From Neobacillus sp. WH10 (lineage in GTDB: Bacteria > Bacillota > Bacilli > Bacillales > Cytobacillaceae), in NCBI RefSeq assembly GCF_030123405.1, contig NZ_CP126110.1:4278001-4342000 (forward strand): a stretch of 64,000 nt of DNA, read 5' to 3'. The first letter of the stretch is position 1; every line of letters begins with the position of its first letter. The notes under the pieces were generated by a model, which saw only the letters and a program-made list of their open reading frames with translations, had not been told where the DNA came from and did not search any database. Of the stretch, positions 48,143 through 57,123 are shown piece after piece. The translations under genes and the position numbers were made by a program.

Positions 48143-49381
48143 TTACTTGTTTCGGATTGGCGGTGCCGTTTCTTCATGGGTCAATTCTCTAATCAGCACT
48201 GGCACTGGATATGGAACACCGTCTTTTTTCTCGAGCTTAATGGCATACAATGTCTGCAACGCTTGGTGATCTTCCGGTCGGTAGGTCATTTTTCCTTTTG
48301 GTGTTTCAAAGCTCATACCTTCCATCGTTTTGATTAATTTATCCGCATCTGCATCACCATTTGTTTTCTTTAATGCTTCCACAATGGAAATGGCTGCACT
48401 CATCCCCCCTGGTGTAAACAGATCGGGAACATCGCCGTTAAATCGCTTCTTATGCTCAACCACTAGCCAATCGTTGATTTTATTTTTCGGCAAGTCATGA
48501 TAATAAACCGTAAAGCCTTCCATTCCAATCAGCGGCTCCATTGTCGATAATGCCGCAATATCCGGGGCACCGGTGGAAATCTTGATTCCTTTATCCTGCA
48601 CCTTCATGTCGGAAATTTGCTTCCATGGTGAGTTTGCGCCCGCCCAAACAACAAAGAGGTAGTCGGGTTTAGCGTCGATGATTTTTTGAATGTTAGAAGT
48701 AAAATCAGTCGCAGCAGGATCCGCATATTCTTCCTTCACAATCTCGGCACCTAATTTTTTCGCTGCTTCTTTAAAGGCAGCTACTCCATCACGTCCAAAG
48801 GAATAATCCGGCGCAAGTGTAGCAATTTTTATGCCTTTTTTGGAAATTGCCGCTGCACCGGCAACCGCATCCTGTGAGGAGTTCCGTGCAGAGTGAAAAA
48901 TATACTTATTAAACTCTGAACCTGTAATACTATCAGCGACAGCTGGTTCAACCACCATAACCTTTTGATATTCCTCTGCCAACGGTAAAACCGCTAACGT
49001 GTCTGCCGAGCTGGACGATCCAACTAGAAAATCAACCTTATCTTCTTCTAATAGCTTTGTTGCTTTTTGGACGGCTACTTCAGGTTTCGTTTCAGTATCT
49101 TCAACAATGAATTCAATTTTTCTCCCGGCAACCTCCCTTTTTCCATCTGTTGCATAATCAAGCCCAAGCTCAAAGCCTCTTAATGTTTGCTTTCCATAGG
49201 ATTCGAGTGCTCCTGTCTTGGAGGCAAGCACACCAATTTTAATTGGTTCTTTATTTTCCGTTTTCTTTCCACCATTATCCTTTGGCTCTGATGATGATTT
49301 GTCAGAACTGCAAGCACTAGCAAATATCATCATAAACATCAGTAAACCTAATAATGCCCATTTCCCGCGGTACCCCTTCAC
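48143..49381 (-). CDS. livK: ABC transporter substrate-binding lipoprotein (LivK/amide-binding type)
   Basis: 412 residues. Lipoprotein signal peptide with lipobox FASAC (Cys about 24), Ser/Lys-rich linker, then a type I periplasmic-binding fold (KIGVLASKTGALESYGKQTLRGFELGLDY, FLVGSSSSADTLAVLPLAEEY). Captures the substrate at the outer membrane face. The length and the C-terminal VPVLIRELTHEETAPPIR look like the amide/aromatic-acid group rather than classical leucine binders, but this is only an impression. First gene of the operon. Start GTG after AAGGGGG. Confidence 0.9.
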   Translation of the reverse strand: MKGYRGKWALLGLLMFMMIFASACSSDKSSSEPKDNGGKKTENKEPIKIGVLASKTGALESYGKQTLRGFELGLDYATDGKREVAGRKIEFIVEDTETKPEVAVQKATKLLEEDKVDFLVGSSSSADTLAVLPLAEEYQKVMVVEPAVADSITGSEFNKYIFHSARNSSQDAVAGAAAISKKGIKIATLAPDYSFGRDGVAAFKEAAKKLGAEIVKEEYADPAATDFTSNIQKIIDAKPDYLFVVWAGANSPWKQISDMKVQDKGIKISTGAPDIAALSTMEPLIGMEGFTVYYHDLPKNKINDWLVVEHKKRFNGDVPDLFTPGGMSAAISIVEALKKTNGDADADKLIKTMEGMSFETPKGKMTYRPEDHQALQTLYAIKLEKKDGVPYPVPVLIRELTHEETAPPIRNK

Positions 49382-49433
49382 ACTTTTTCCCCCTTAAACT
49401 GTTTACTTTAAAACTTGCAAAGCTTTGATTTTA

Positions 49434-49465
49434 TGATAGGAGAAGGAAGTTACAGAGGAGTTACA
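49434..49465 (-). promoter_or_regulatory. SARP-type direct repeats and promoter of the Liv operon
   Basis: GTTACAGAGGAGTTACA on plus (49449-49465); on minus two TGTAACT heptamers 11 bp apart, then 9 nt and TATCAT as -10 candidate. In SARP regulators such repeats replace the -35 and sit about 8 bp from the -10 (established for DnrI-type proteins). Confidence 0.75.
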
Positions 49466-49469
49466 AATA

Positions 49470-49660
49470 AAGAAAACTCGCTGATTGGCGAGCCGTTAGG
49501 CGAAGACAGAAGCGTAGTTGCACTTATGCATGATTGGAAAGTTATACTTTCCTATAGTTTAAGAATAGCGGGGGGGCGCCCGTAATCACCGACAAGCATT
49601 AGACGATCCGTCATGAAGGTCGCTTTTTAACTTTCATGACGGCTTAGCTATAAAACCATA
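49470..49660 (-). other. Hairpin-rich stretch, candidate small RNA or repeat element
   Basis: About 190 bp with several hairpins: CCGTCATGAA with its complement (about 49610-49645), GGAAAGT-TAT-ACTTTCC (about 49540-49555), TGCA-CTTA-TGCA, and CTCGC-CAATCA-GCGAG. On minus the last is followed by TTTTCTTT like a terminator. A run of seven G (GGGGGGGCGCCC on plus) is included. No ORF, no family recognised. Confidence 0.4.
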
Positions 49661-49687
49661 GAACCGATGGATCCGTAACTGGACAAT

Positions 49688-49713
49688 AAAAAACAGCCCT
49701 ATTTTTAAGGCTG
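49688..49713 (-). terminator. Terminator of the BTAD regulator gene
   Basis: On minus CAGCCTT-AAAAAT-AGGGCTG followed by TTTTTT. Confidence 0.8.
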
Positions 49714-49740
49714 CTCAATTGGATTAATGAAGTTTTCTGA

Positions 49741-52700
49741 TTAAATGATCATGTTGTACATATTCCTTGTCGGTTCTAATGGAGTTACACCCAATTCTTC
49801 CTCCAATACTTCCGTGCATTTTTGATACCACTTCATCGCTTGGGGGCGGTTGTTTTTTCGATAATAACAATACATTAATAAGCGATAGGCTTCTTCCCAT
49901 GTACGATCGCGTTCGAGAATTTTTTCACACCAATTAATTGCCGCTTCGTAGTTTTCACGGCGAACCATTAGTTGAGCCATTTTTTCTGCTCCTCGTAAAA
50001 AATAAACGAGCAGGCTCTCTCTTTTGCTTATACACCAATCATCGTAACGACGGTCAGGCAGATAGTCGCCTTGATAAAGGTTCAATCCTCTCTCAAGAAA
50101 ATAACAGACCTTTTCGTCCTCGGTTTCATTTAAGCCCTCTTGTATCAGCGCCTGAAAATGAGCCGTATCCACTTCAATCACAGCATTTGGATTTAACCCA
50201 TAAAACATCCCGTCTCGAATAATGAAAAATGGTGCCGCTCTTGCTTTTCGCGTTGGTTCTAATACATGCTGAAGACTATTTAAGGCTACCTTGAAATCAC
50301 GGTCCGCACTCTTTTTGTCTTGATAGGGCCAAAGAATTTGCATCACTTCATCTTTGGCTATCGGCTCATTCATCGTAATGAATAACTGAAACAATTCCTT
50401 TGCCTTTTCTCTTTGCCATTCCTTTTCTCCTACCTCTTTCTCACCAAGCCAAAGCCGGAATTGGCCAAGAGCCTGAACACGAATCGAATACCCTGGATGA
50501 GAATCAACGGTGGTAACCCCTAGGTCCTGTAAGGTTTTTCTGACAAATGGCGTTTGAATTTCCTCTTTCATACACTCAATTAGCAATGGGACAAACACTT
50601 GTAAATCCCTTGGACTAAATACTGATCTGTTATGAAAATAGAATTCATACTCATGAAATTGCACGAGAGTTAAACATTCATCCATTGTTTGCTTATATAA
50701 ATCTTGTTTTTTCTCTAAATAATAAAGATTCGATAACCAAAACTTGCTGAGCATTTGCCCAAAGGAATCCTCACAATGCTGGAAGAGAGAATCTGCTTTT
50801 TCCAAGTAATGAAGTGCCTTCGGCAACCGTTCATTATAAATGCAGGTAATCCCCATGCAGAGTGTGATTAAGGCAGAAAGCCAAACATCATGAACCTTCT
50901 CTGTTTCCTGGAGTGCCTTCTTTCCTGCCTCCAACGCCCTTTCCAGTTCTCCTCTTGTTCCGTATAAAATACAAAGACCCATTAAGGGCTCGGCCTTCCC
51001 TCTATCCACACCCAGCTGGTTCATAATTTCTAACGCTGTTTGGTAGCAGTTTTCGGATAAATGGGATTCATATTTATTTAAAATTTGTACGGCATGGCCC
51101 ATACGGATCCAGCCGCATGCCTCAACGAAGGGAGCTTTAAAGCATATTCCTTGTTGAATTCCTTCCTGGGCAAGCTCCTTCGCCTTTATTCCCTCACCAG
51201 TAAAGGCTTCGATTAAGGAAAGTAATAAATCCGTTTCACGATGGGCTTGCGGCAATGAGGTAACGATTGTATCATTCAACTTTTCTTTGTAAAGAACTTT
51301 TTTTGCTTCCTCAAATCGGCCGGTTCTTAAATACAATCTTGCTTCTAAATTTCCATCAAAATTAACTGCCTTTGATTTTTGGATCCATTTCTCGGCCTCT
51401 GAAGCTTTCCCCGAGTTTAACAAATTCTCAGACAGCAATTGATAAAGTTTCCCCTTTTCTTCAATCGAACCCTTGCCTTTTTCACGATAGGCAATGGCCT
51501 CATATAAAAGCTGTTCGGCATGGTACGGCTGAATCGTATCTAAATAAATCTTCGCTTTCCCTTCAAGTGCCATACTCATTCCAAGATAATCTTGCTTTTT
51601 TTCCGCACCAATAAAGGACTTTTCATAGCAATCCTCAGCGTCTTGGTAATGGGAACGGTAACGATGAATTTCTGCTTTTAGATACCAAAGAAGGTAGTAC
51701 GATTCCATCTCCACTTCAGGAAGAATGGTTAATTGATCATAGAGGCTTTCCAATTTTCCACTTTCAAGCATCCTTAAGCCGTTCTCTTGTAAAATGGAGG
51801 CAATCGCTTGGTGGTGTTGAATTTTTTTATAATGATAGAGCGCTTCCTCCCATAACTGTCTTTTTTCATAAAAACGGGCACATCTTTCGTGCAGTACTTT
51901 ATGGTTACCAGGATTATTTTTTTGAAACATATTTTCCAGAAACTCTTTAAATAAAGCGTGATAACGATAATGGCTTAAACCAACCTTCTGGATAAATAAA
52001 TTTCGGTCTTTCAATTGCTCAAGCATGGACGCGGCTCCGTGTATCCCGATGACTTCATCACAAATTTCTTCCTCAATTTCTTCAAATATTGAAGTTTGCT
52101 CGAGGAACTGCTGAATAATGGGGGGCTGCTTCGAAAAGACTTCCATCACTAAATATTGAAAAAAGTCGTGCAGTGAGTGTGAAGAATGCTCAAAAAGCTT
52201 GGAAATGTCCTTTTTTAATGGAATCTGCTGGGCAATCATGCATAAGGCGATGACCCAGCCCTCTGTCATCTGGTAAATCGTCTGTAAATGATGAGGCTCT
52301 ATTTCTAAGCCATACAGGTCGGTTAATAGCAGCTCCACTTCTTCAATGGTAAGGACTAAGTCTTCCCTTTGAATCTCTAATAATTGCCCGCAGGCTTTCA
52401 TTTTCGTAAGGTGCTTCCATCCAGGGCGGCTTCTGCTTGAAATGACCATATGTAAATTGGGGGGGATATGTTCTAACAGTTTTTCCATCCAGCTATTTAT
52501 TGTATAGGAATGTTCAATTTGATGAAAATCATCCAAAATCAATGTAATTTCAGCATTGATCTCAACGATTTCATTGATAAATAGGGAAGATAAGACACTC
52601 AGGTCCTCATCCCGAATGTAGCGGTCCATTGTGTCTATATATGTGGAAAGCTCACATCCGAAAGCAGGAACAATTCGTCGTATGGCATGTACAATATAGG

Positions 52701-52938
52701 AAAGGAAGGGAAGGATGTCATCATCCATCGGAGAGATCGAGTACCAGCAGCCCGGAAGCTTCTCGTCCCTCATAAACAAAGCAAGCGCCGTACTCTTGCC
52801 AAAACCGGCTCCAGAATGAATAATGGTCAAAGAATATTCAGGAATCATCTTCATTTTCCTCGTGAGCTTTGCCCTTCTGATAAAGTCATCCTTTACAGTT
52901 GGAATCCGCAGTTTGGTTTGAATAATGGGCAGCTTCAA
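49741..52938 (-). CDS. Large STAND-ATPase/BTAD (SARP-like, MalT-related) transcriptional regulator
   Basis: 1,065 residues. The N-terminal P-loop ATPase is of MalT/STAND type (IIHSGAGFGKSTALALFM at about 38-55, LILDDFHQIEHSY at about 133-145). The middle is made of helical TPR-like repeats (about 330-800). The C-terminus has an OmpR-like winged helix (VQALGQFRLWLGEKEVGEKEWQREKAKELFQLFI) and a bacterial transcriptional activator domain (ADRDFKVALNSLQHVLEP to YRKNNRPQAMKWYQKCTEVLEEELGVTP). SARP-type regulators bind 11-bp-spaced direct repeats; exactly such repeats precede the Liv operon and the acyl-CoA synthetase. Starts TTG after GAGAGGGGGG. Confidence 0.88.
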   Translation of the reverse strand: MKLPIIQTKLRIPTVKDDFIRRAKLTRKMKMIPEYSLTIIHSGAGFGKSTALALFMRDEKLPGCWYSISPMDDDILPFLSYIVHAIRRIVPAFGCELSTYIDTMDRYIRDEDLSVLSSLFINEIVEINAEITLILDDFHQIEHSYTINSWMEKLLEHIPPNLHMVISSRSRPGWKHLTKMKACGQLLEIQREDLVLTIEEVELLLTDLYGLEIEPHHLQTIYQMTEGWVIALCMIAQQIPLKKDISKLFEHSSHSLHDFFQYLVMEVFSKQPPIIQQFLEQTSIFEEIEEEICDEVIGIHGAASMLEQLKDRNLFIQKVGLSHYRYHALFKEFLENMFQKNNPGNHKVLHERCARFYEKRQLWEEALYHYKKIQHHQAIASILQENGLRMLESGKLESLYDQLTILPEVEMESYYLLWYLKAEIHRYRSHYQDAEDCYEKSFIGAEKKQDYLGMSMALEGKAKIYLDTIQPYHAEQLLYEAIAYREKGKGSIEEKGKLYQLLSENLLNSGKASEAEKWIQKSKAVNFDGNLEARLYLRTGRFEEAKKVLYKEKLNDTIVTSLPQAHRETDLLLSLIEAFTGEGIKAKELAQEGIQQGICFKAPFVEACGWIRMGHAVQILNKYESHLSENCYQTALEIMNQLGVDRGKAEPLMGLCILYGTRGELERALEAGKKALQETEKVHDVWLSALITLCMGITCIYNERLPKALHYLEKADSLFQHCEDSFGQMLSKFWLSNLYYLEKKQDLYKQTMDECLTLVQFHEYEFYFHNRSVFSPRDLQVFVPLLIECMKEEIQTPFVRKTLQDLGVTTVDSHPGYSIRVQALGQFRLWLGEKEVGEKEWQREKAKELFQLFITMNEPIAKDEVMQILWPYQDKKSADRDFKVALNSLQHVLEPTRKARAAPFFIIRDGMFYGLNPNAVIEVDTAHFQALIQEGLNETEDEKVCYFLERGLNLYQGDYLPDRRYDDWCISKRESLLVYFLRGAEKMAQLMVRRENYEAAINWCEKILERDRTWEEAYRLLMYCYYRKNNRPQAMKWYQKCTEVLEEELGVTPLEPTRNMYNMII

Positions 52939-53115
52939 TTCATAATCCCCCCTCTCTATTTTTGCAATATTTACACTATTTTACCATACCATGAGCGGTC
53001 TGTGTACGAGTTAGGAGAAAACAAACATATACCTCATATTTATTGGCAATGACTTGGATAAATTTTCTTTTGTTTAATAAACCATTAAGCAAGGAGGATT
53101 TCGAGGTCTTTCTAT

Positions 53116-53146
53116 TAAAAAAATAGGGCAGCCAAGGCTGCCCTGA
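53116..53146 (-). terminator. Terminator of hom-thrC-thrB
   Basis: On minus AGGGCAGCC-TT-GGCTGCCCT followed by ATTTTTTT. Confidence 0.92.
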
Positions 53147-54064
53147 TTATTTCACAAATTTCTCTAGTTTATTCACACAACTTCCATGATCATCAATAAA
53201 AAGCCGGTTCACGGTCATTTCAGGAAATTCTTTTTCCAAGGCTTGCTTTAGCTTCTGCCCTTTTCCTTTTTCACTAAAACAAATTACAGTTGGTCCCGCT
53301 CCACTTAATGCCACTCCGAATGCCCCATTCATTTTAGCCAATTTTTCAATCTCATCATAAGAATGGATAAGGGCTTTTCGATATGGCTGATGAAAGCGGT
53401 CCTGTTCCATCATTTTTCCTGCAAGTGTCCAATTTTGACTTAAAAGTGCCGCAATCAGGAGGTTAGCTGTTGATGAAGCCTTGATGGCATCTTGCCGAGA
53501 ATAGGAAACCGGTAAAACATCACGTGATTCCTTCGTTAATAAGATTTCATTCGGGATCACAACAACCATTTCTAAAGGAACATTTGTGAATGACAGCATA
53601 TCCACCTCATGTTGATCGTAACACCCGACCACAAGTCCCCCATAAAGGGAAGCACCAACATTATCAGGATGTCCTTCCCACTTTGTCGCAAGCAGAAGCT
53701 TTTCCTCCTTTGTCAAGCCCATGCCTCCAATAGCATCCGCAAGCTCAATCCCGGCAACAATTGCTGCCGCACTTGAGCCAAGCCCACGTGCCAATGGAAT
53801 ATCACTATCTATTTTAATTTTACATGGAGGTAAATCAATTCCATAGTCTGCCGCGGTCTTAATGGCAACTTGACAAATAAAATGACTATCATCTGTTGGA
53901 AGATCCTTCAATTCCTCGTACCAAGAATAGCATTCCCACTGATCACTTTTCTCGATCTCTAATGTCAAATACAAATTTAGGGCAAGACCAATCGAATCAA
54001 ATCCTGGCCCAAGATTAGCAGTACTCGCAGGTACTTTAATCATTAAGCGGTCAATTAGAGTCAT
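53147..54064 (-). CDS. thrB: Homoserine kinase ThrB
   Basis: Phosphorylates homoserine in threonine synthesis. 305 residues, GHMP kinase. MIKVPASTANLGPGFDSIGLAL at the N-terminus, ATP loop PLARGLGSSAAAIVAG, and C-terminal GVALSGAGPTVICF. The ATG at 54064 overlaps the thrC stop (ATGA); an internal ATG at 54043 is the other possible start. Last gene of hom-thrC-thrB, the order known in Bacillus. Confidence 0.96.
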   Translation of the reverse strand: MTLIDRLMIKVPASTANLGPGFDSIGLALNLYLTLEIEKSDQWECYSWYEELKDLPTDDSHFICQVAIKTAADYGIDLPPCKIKIDSDIPLARGLGSSAAAIVAGIELADAIGGMGLTKEEKLLLATKWEGHPDNVGASLYGGLVVGCYDQHEVDMLSFTNVPLEMVVVIPNEILLTKESRDVLPVSYSRQDAIKASSTANLLIAALLSQNWTLAGKMMEQDRFHQPYRKALIHSYDEIEKLAKMNGAFGVALSGAGPTVICFSEKGKGQKLKQALEKEFPEMTVNRLFIDDHGSCVNKLEKFVK

Positions 54065-55122
54065 CCGCAGACAACTCCCCGAATATGTTCCGTTACAGCA
54101 CGTTCATCATTTGGCAGTTGGACTGGCTTCACTAAACTGCTTTGGATTGCTGTATCTGGATCCTTCAAGCCATTACCTGTCAGAACAGCCACAATTTTCG
54201 TTCCTTTTTCAATTTTACCTTTTTGGATACTTTTAAAAACTCCGGCAAGCGATGCACAGGAAGCTGGCTCAGCGAATACCCCTTCAGCTGAGGCTAATTT
54301 TTTATAAGCCGTAACAATTTCTTCATCCATGACTTCATCGAGCAACCCATTTGATTCCTGAACTGCTGAAACAGCTAAATCCCAACTCGCAGGGTTTCCG
54401 ATTCTAATCGCTGTTGCGATCGTTTCCGGATTTTCAAAGACCCGGTTATGAACAAGTGCTGCCGCACCAGCCGCTTCAAAGCCATACATCCGTGGCAAAC
54501 TAGTACCCTTTTTATCGGCAAATTCCTTAAAACCTTTCCAATAAGCGCTGATATTTCCGGCATTCCCAACCGGAATCGCTAAAATCTCGGGTGCATCGCC
54601 GAGCTGGTCGCAAACCTCAAAGGCCGCTGTTTTTTGTCCCTCAAGGCGGAATGGATTGACTGAATTGACGAGTGTAATTGGCTCTTCTTCACTGATATGG
54701 CGAACCATCTGTAGTGCTTGGTCAAAATTCCCCTCGATCGAGATAATTTCTGCACCGTACATCATCGCCTGGGCAAGTTTCCCCATGGCAATTTTTCCTT
54801 CCGGGATGACGATGATACATTTTAAACCTGCCCGTGCCGCATAGGCTGCTGCTGCTGCGGAAGTATTCCCCGTTGAGGCACAGATGACTGTTTTACTGCC
54901 TTCCTCCAACGCCTTGGCTACCGCCATGACCATCCCGCGATCTTTGAAAGATCCGGTTGGATTTGCTCCTTCCATTTTGACATAAAGCTCTATATCCCAC
55001 TCTTTTGATAACCGTTCGAGCTTTATTAACGGAGTATTCCCCTCATTTAATGTAAGTTTAGGTGTTCCTGGATTTATTGGTAAAAATTCTTTATATGCTT
55101 CTAATAATCCCGGCCATCTCAT
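54061..55122 (-). CDS. thrC: Threonine synthase ThrC
   Basis: PLP enzyme that converts O-phosphohomoserine to threonine. 353 residues. PLP lysine in NPTGSFKDRGMVMAV (about residue 60), glycine-rich PVGNAGNISAYWKGF, and ASTGNTSAAAAAYAARAGL. Overlaps hom and thrB by four bases each (ATGA). Confidence 0.97.
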   Translation of the reverse strand: MRWPGLLEAYKEFLPINPGTPKLTLNEGNTPLIKLERLSKEWDIELYVKMEGANPTGSFKDRGMVMAVAKALEEGSKTVICASTGNTSAAAAAYAARAGLKCIIVIPEGKIAMGKLAQAMMYGAEIISIEGNFDQALQMVRHISEEEPITLVNSVNPFRLEGQKTAAFEVCDQLGDAPEILAIPVGNAGNISAYWKGFKEFADKKGTSLPRMYGFEAAGAAALVHNRVFENPETIATAIRIGNPASWDLAVSAVQESNGLLDEVMDEEIVTAYKKLASAEGVFAEPASCASLAGVFKSIQKGKIEKGTKIVAVLTGNGLKDPDTAIQSSLVKPVQLPNDERAVTEHIRGVVCG

Positions 55123-56414
55123 AACGATTTCCTCACCACTCTATATGCACTTTTAATTTCCTTTACTGCATATAAATCATATAATTCTAGTAAAATTTTA
55201 TCGTAATTGGTTAACGAAGCCTTGTGAGTGACTAAAACAATTTCCGATGTCTCATTTTTCTTGATAGGAAGCTGCAGTATTTTTTCAAAGCTTACCCCAT
55301 ATTTTGCAAAAATAGCGGTAATATCCGCGAAAACACCAACCTCATCTTGGACATGAATGCGCAAGAAGTATTTTGAAAACTTTTCTTCATTATCCTTTAA
55401 CAGCTTAGGATATTGCGGTGTGACAGCACTTCGGCCATTTACCCCAAGCCGTAAATTTTTTATTACACCCACTAGGTCTGAAACCACTGCAGTTGCTGTC
55501 GGCAGGCTTCCTGCACCAGGCCCATAAAACATTGTTTCTCCAACTGCCTCACCATAAACGTAAACCGCGTTATATTCATTTTGCACAGAGGCAAGCGGAT
55601 GATTATTGGATAGGAAGGTAGGAGCGACACTTACCTCGACTTTTTCCCCCTCACGATGGGCATAGCCGATTAATTTCATCGTATAACCTAATTGTTTTCC
55701 ATAGCGTAAGTCTTCTTCGGTAATACTGGATATACCACTTACTTTTACATCGTCTAAGTCAATATGCATCGAAAAGCCTAATGTAGCAAGAATCGTCATT
55801 TTTCTGGCAGCATCAAGTCCTTCAACATCAGCGGTTGGATCCGCTTCTGCAAAGCCAAGCTCCTGGGCTTCTTTGAGGACTTCTTCATATGAACGTCCTT
55901 CATCACTCATTTTAGTTAAAATATAATTGGTTGTCCCATTAACAATTCCCATCATTTGTGTAATCCGGTCTGACGCAAGTCCATCAACAAGGCCTCTTAA
56001 AATAGGAATACCGCCAGCCACACTTGCTTCGTAAAAAAGGTCGCAGCCATGTTCTGAGGCAACCGTTAGCAGCTCTGAACCATGCAGGGCCATCAAATCT
56101 TTATTTGCGGTTACAACATGCTTTCCTTGGCGGAGCGCCGTAATCAAATAGTCCTTTGTATCCTGCACCCCACCCATTACCTCAATGACTACATCGATTT
56201 CATTGTCAAATAGGATTTCATCAGGGTTGGATGTTAAAGTCTTTGTGTCCACGTCAACCGGCCTGCTCTTATGTAAGTCCTGAACAAGGATCTTTTTAAC
56301 GACAACTGGACACCCTACTTGGTGAATTAATTTATCTTGATGATTTTCAATAATTTTAACAACACCTGAACCTACAGTGCCTAAACCTAATAACCCAATC
56401 GAGATTGCTTTCAT
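55119..56414 (-). CDS. hom: Homoserine dehydrogenase Hom
   Basis: Reduces aspartate semialdehyde to homoserine. 431 residues. NAD(P) motif GLLGLGTVGSGVVKII, catalytic region YEASVAGGIPILRGL, GIVNGTTNYILT, GFAEADPTADVEGLDAARK. C-terminal ACT domain (about residues 350-425) for threonine feedback. ATG after TAGGAGGAG. First gene of the threonine operon. Confidence 0.97.
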   Translation of the reverse strand: MKAISIGLLGLGTVGSGVVKIIENHQDKLIHQVGCPVVVKKILVQDLHKSRPVDVDTKTLTSNPDEILFDNEIDVVIEVMGGVQDTKDYLITALRQGKHVVTANKDLMALHGSELLTVASEHGCDLFYEASVAGGIPILRGLVDGLASDRITQMMGIVNGTTNYILTKMSDEGRSYEEVLKEAQELGFAEADPTADVEGLDAARKMTILATLGFSMHIDLDDVKVSGISSITEEDLRYGKQLGYTMKLIGYAHREGEKVEVSVAPTFLSNNHPLASVQNEYNAVYVYGEAVGETMFYGPGAGSLPTATAVVSDLVGVIKNLRLGVNGRSAVTPQYPKLLKDNEEKFSKYFLRIHVQDEVGVFADITAIFAKYGVSFEKILQLPIKKNETSEIVLVTHKASLTNYDKILLELYDLYAVKEIKSAYRVVRKSL

Positions 56415-56706
56415 GAATTCTCCTCCTACAAATGTCCACTCAAGGAATACAATTGTTTTTCTGTTGTAGACATTATATGACTCTCTTAATTTTTTTACAA
56501 TAGATTTGTTTTACTGCTTTACGGTGAAACCGCTTACTACCGCATCGTAATAGGATTATAAATTTTGGTTAAAATTTTTCTGATTAAAAAGAAAAACTTT
56601 TTCCTCTTTATCCCTTTACAATCTTGAAGGAATGGTTGTAGAATAGTCCGTATATTCGGTTAGTTTTTGAAATTTCATTCAAATCAGATTTATTATACAA
56701 ATAAAA
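56415..56706. other. hom/serA divergent region before the T-box
   Basis: AT-rich. It holds the putative serA leader promoter at 56615-56644 (TTTACA, 18-bp spacer, TAGAAT) and must contain the hom promoter on minus, for which I see no clear hexamers. Confidence 0.5.
56615..56644 (+). promoter_or_regulatory. Putative promoter of the serA T-box leader
   Basis: TTTACA (56615-56620), 18-bp spacer, TAGAAT (56639-56644), about 60 bp before the first T-box stem. Confidence 0.5.
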
Positions 56707-56975
56707 AAAGTGATGATGAAGACGGCATTAAGAAAAAGCCCCAGAGAGCCGGTGGTTGCTGCGAACCGGTGCAATTTCTTAAAGAAAAGATTCTGATTTC
56801 TAATTGCCCAGCCCTTCTGAACTGGCAGCTGAATCATTTAGTAGGTATGCCCGGTGAAAACCGTTAACTTATGGAGGCTGCTTTTATTTTTCAGCAGCAA
56901 AAGAGGGTGGCACCACGTTCATACACGTCCCTCATAACAAGGCAGTACTGTCTGTTATGAGGGGCGTTTTCTATT
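56707..56975 (+). promoter_or_regulatory. T-box riboswitch upstream of serA
   Basis: The T-box sequence AGGGTGGCACCACG is at 56904-56917. A terminator hairpin CCCTCATAACA/TGTTATGAGGG (56929-56963) with following T-rich tract competes with the antiterminator. Stem I shows the conserved AGAGAGCCGGTGG and GCTGCGAACCGGTGC parts; its base may be AAGTGAT/ATCATTT. By gene context it should sense uncharged tRNA-Ser. A Ser codon candidate (AGC at about 56826) lies in the expected region, but I could not fix the specifier loop with confidence. Confidence 0.9.
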
Positions 56976-57123
56976 TTTAGAAGAAAGGAGCTTTTTTCGA
57001 AACAGATACACTCAGTATTTCACCACAGTTGATGTCAAAAAAGTATTTAGGAAGCAATGGAATTTAAGAAAGAAGAACTGTATTGTATCGCTTTTAAAAA
57101 GAACTTAGGAGGTTAGATGGAGC

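Larger units (their letters stand above)
49382..49740. other. Regulator-livK intergenic region
   Basis: 359 bp. It holds the liv promoter with its direct repeats (49434-49465), a hairpin-rich stretch of unknown nature (49470-49660), and the terminator of the regulator gene (49688-49713). Confidence 0.7.
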
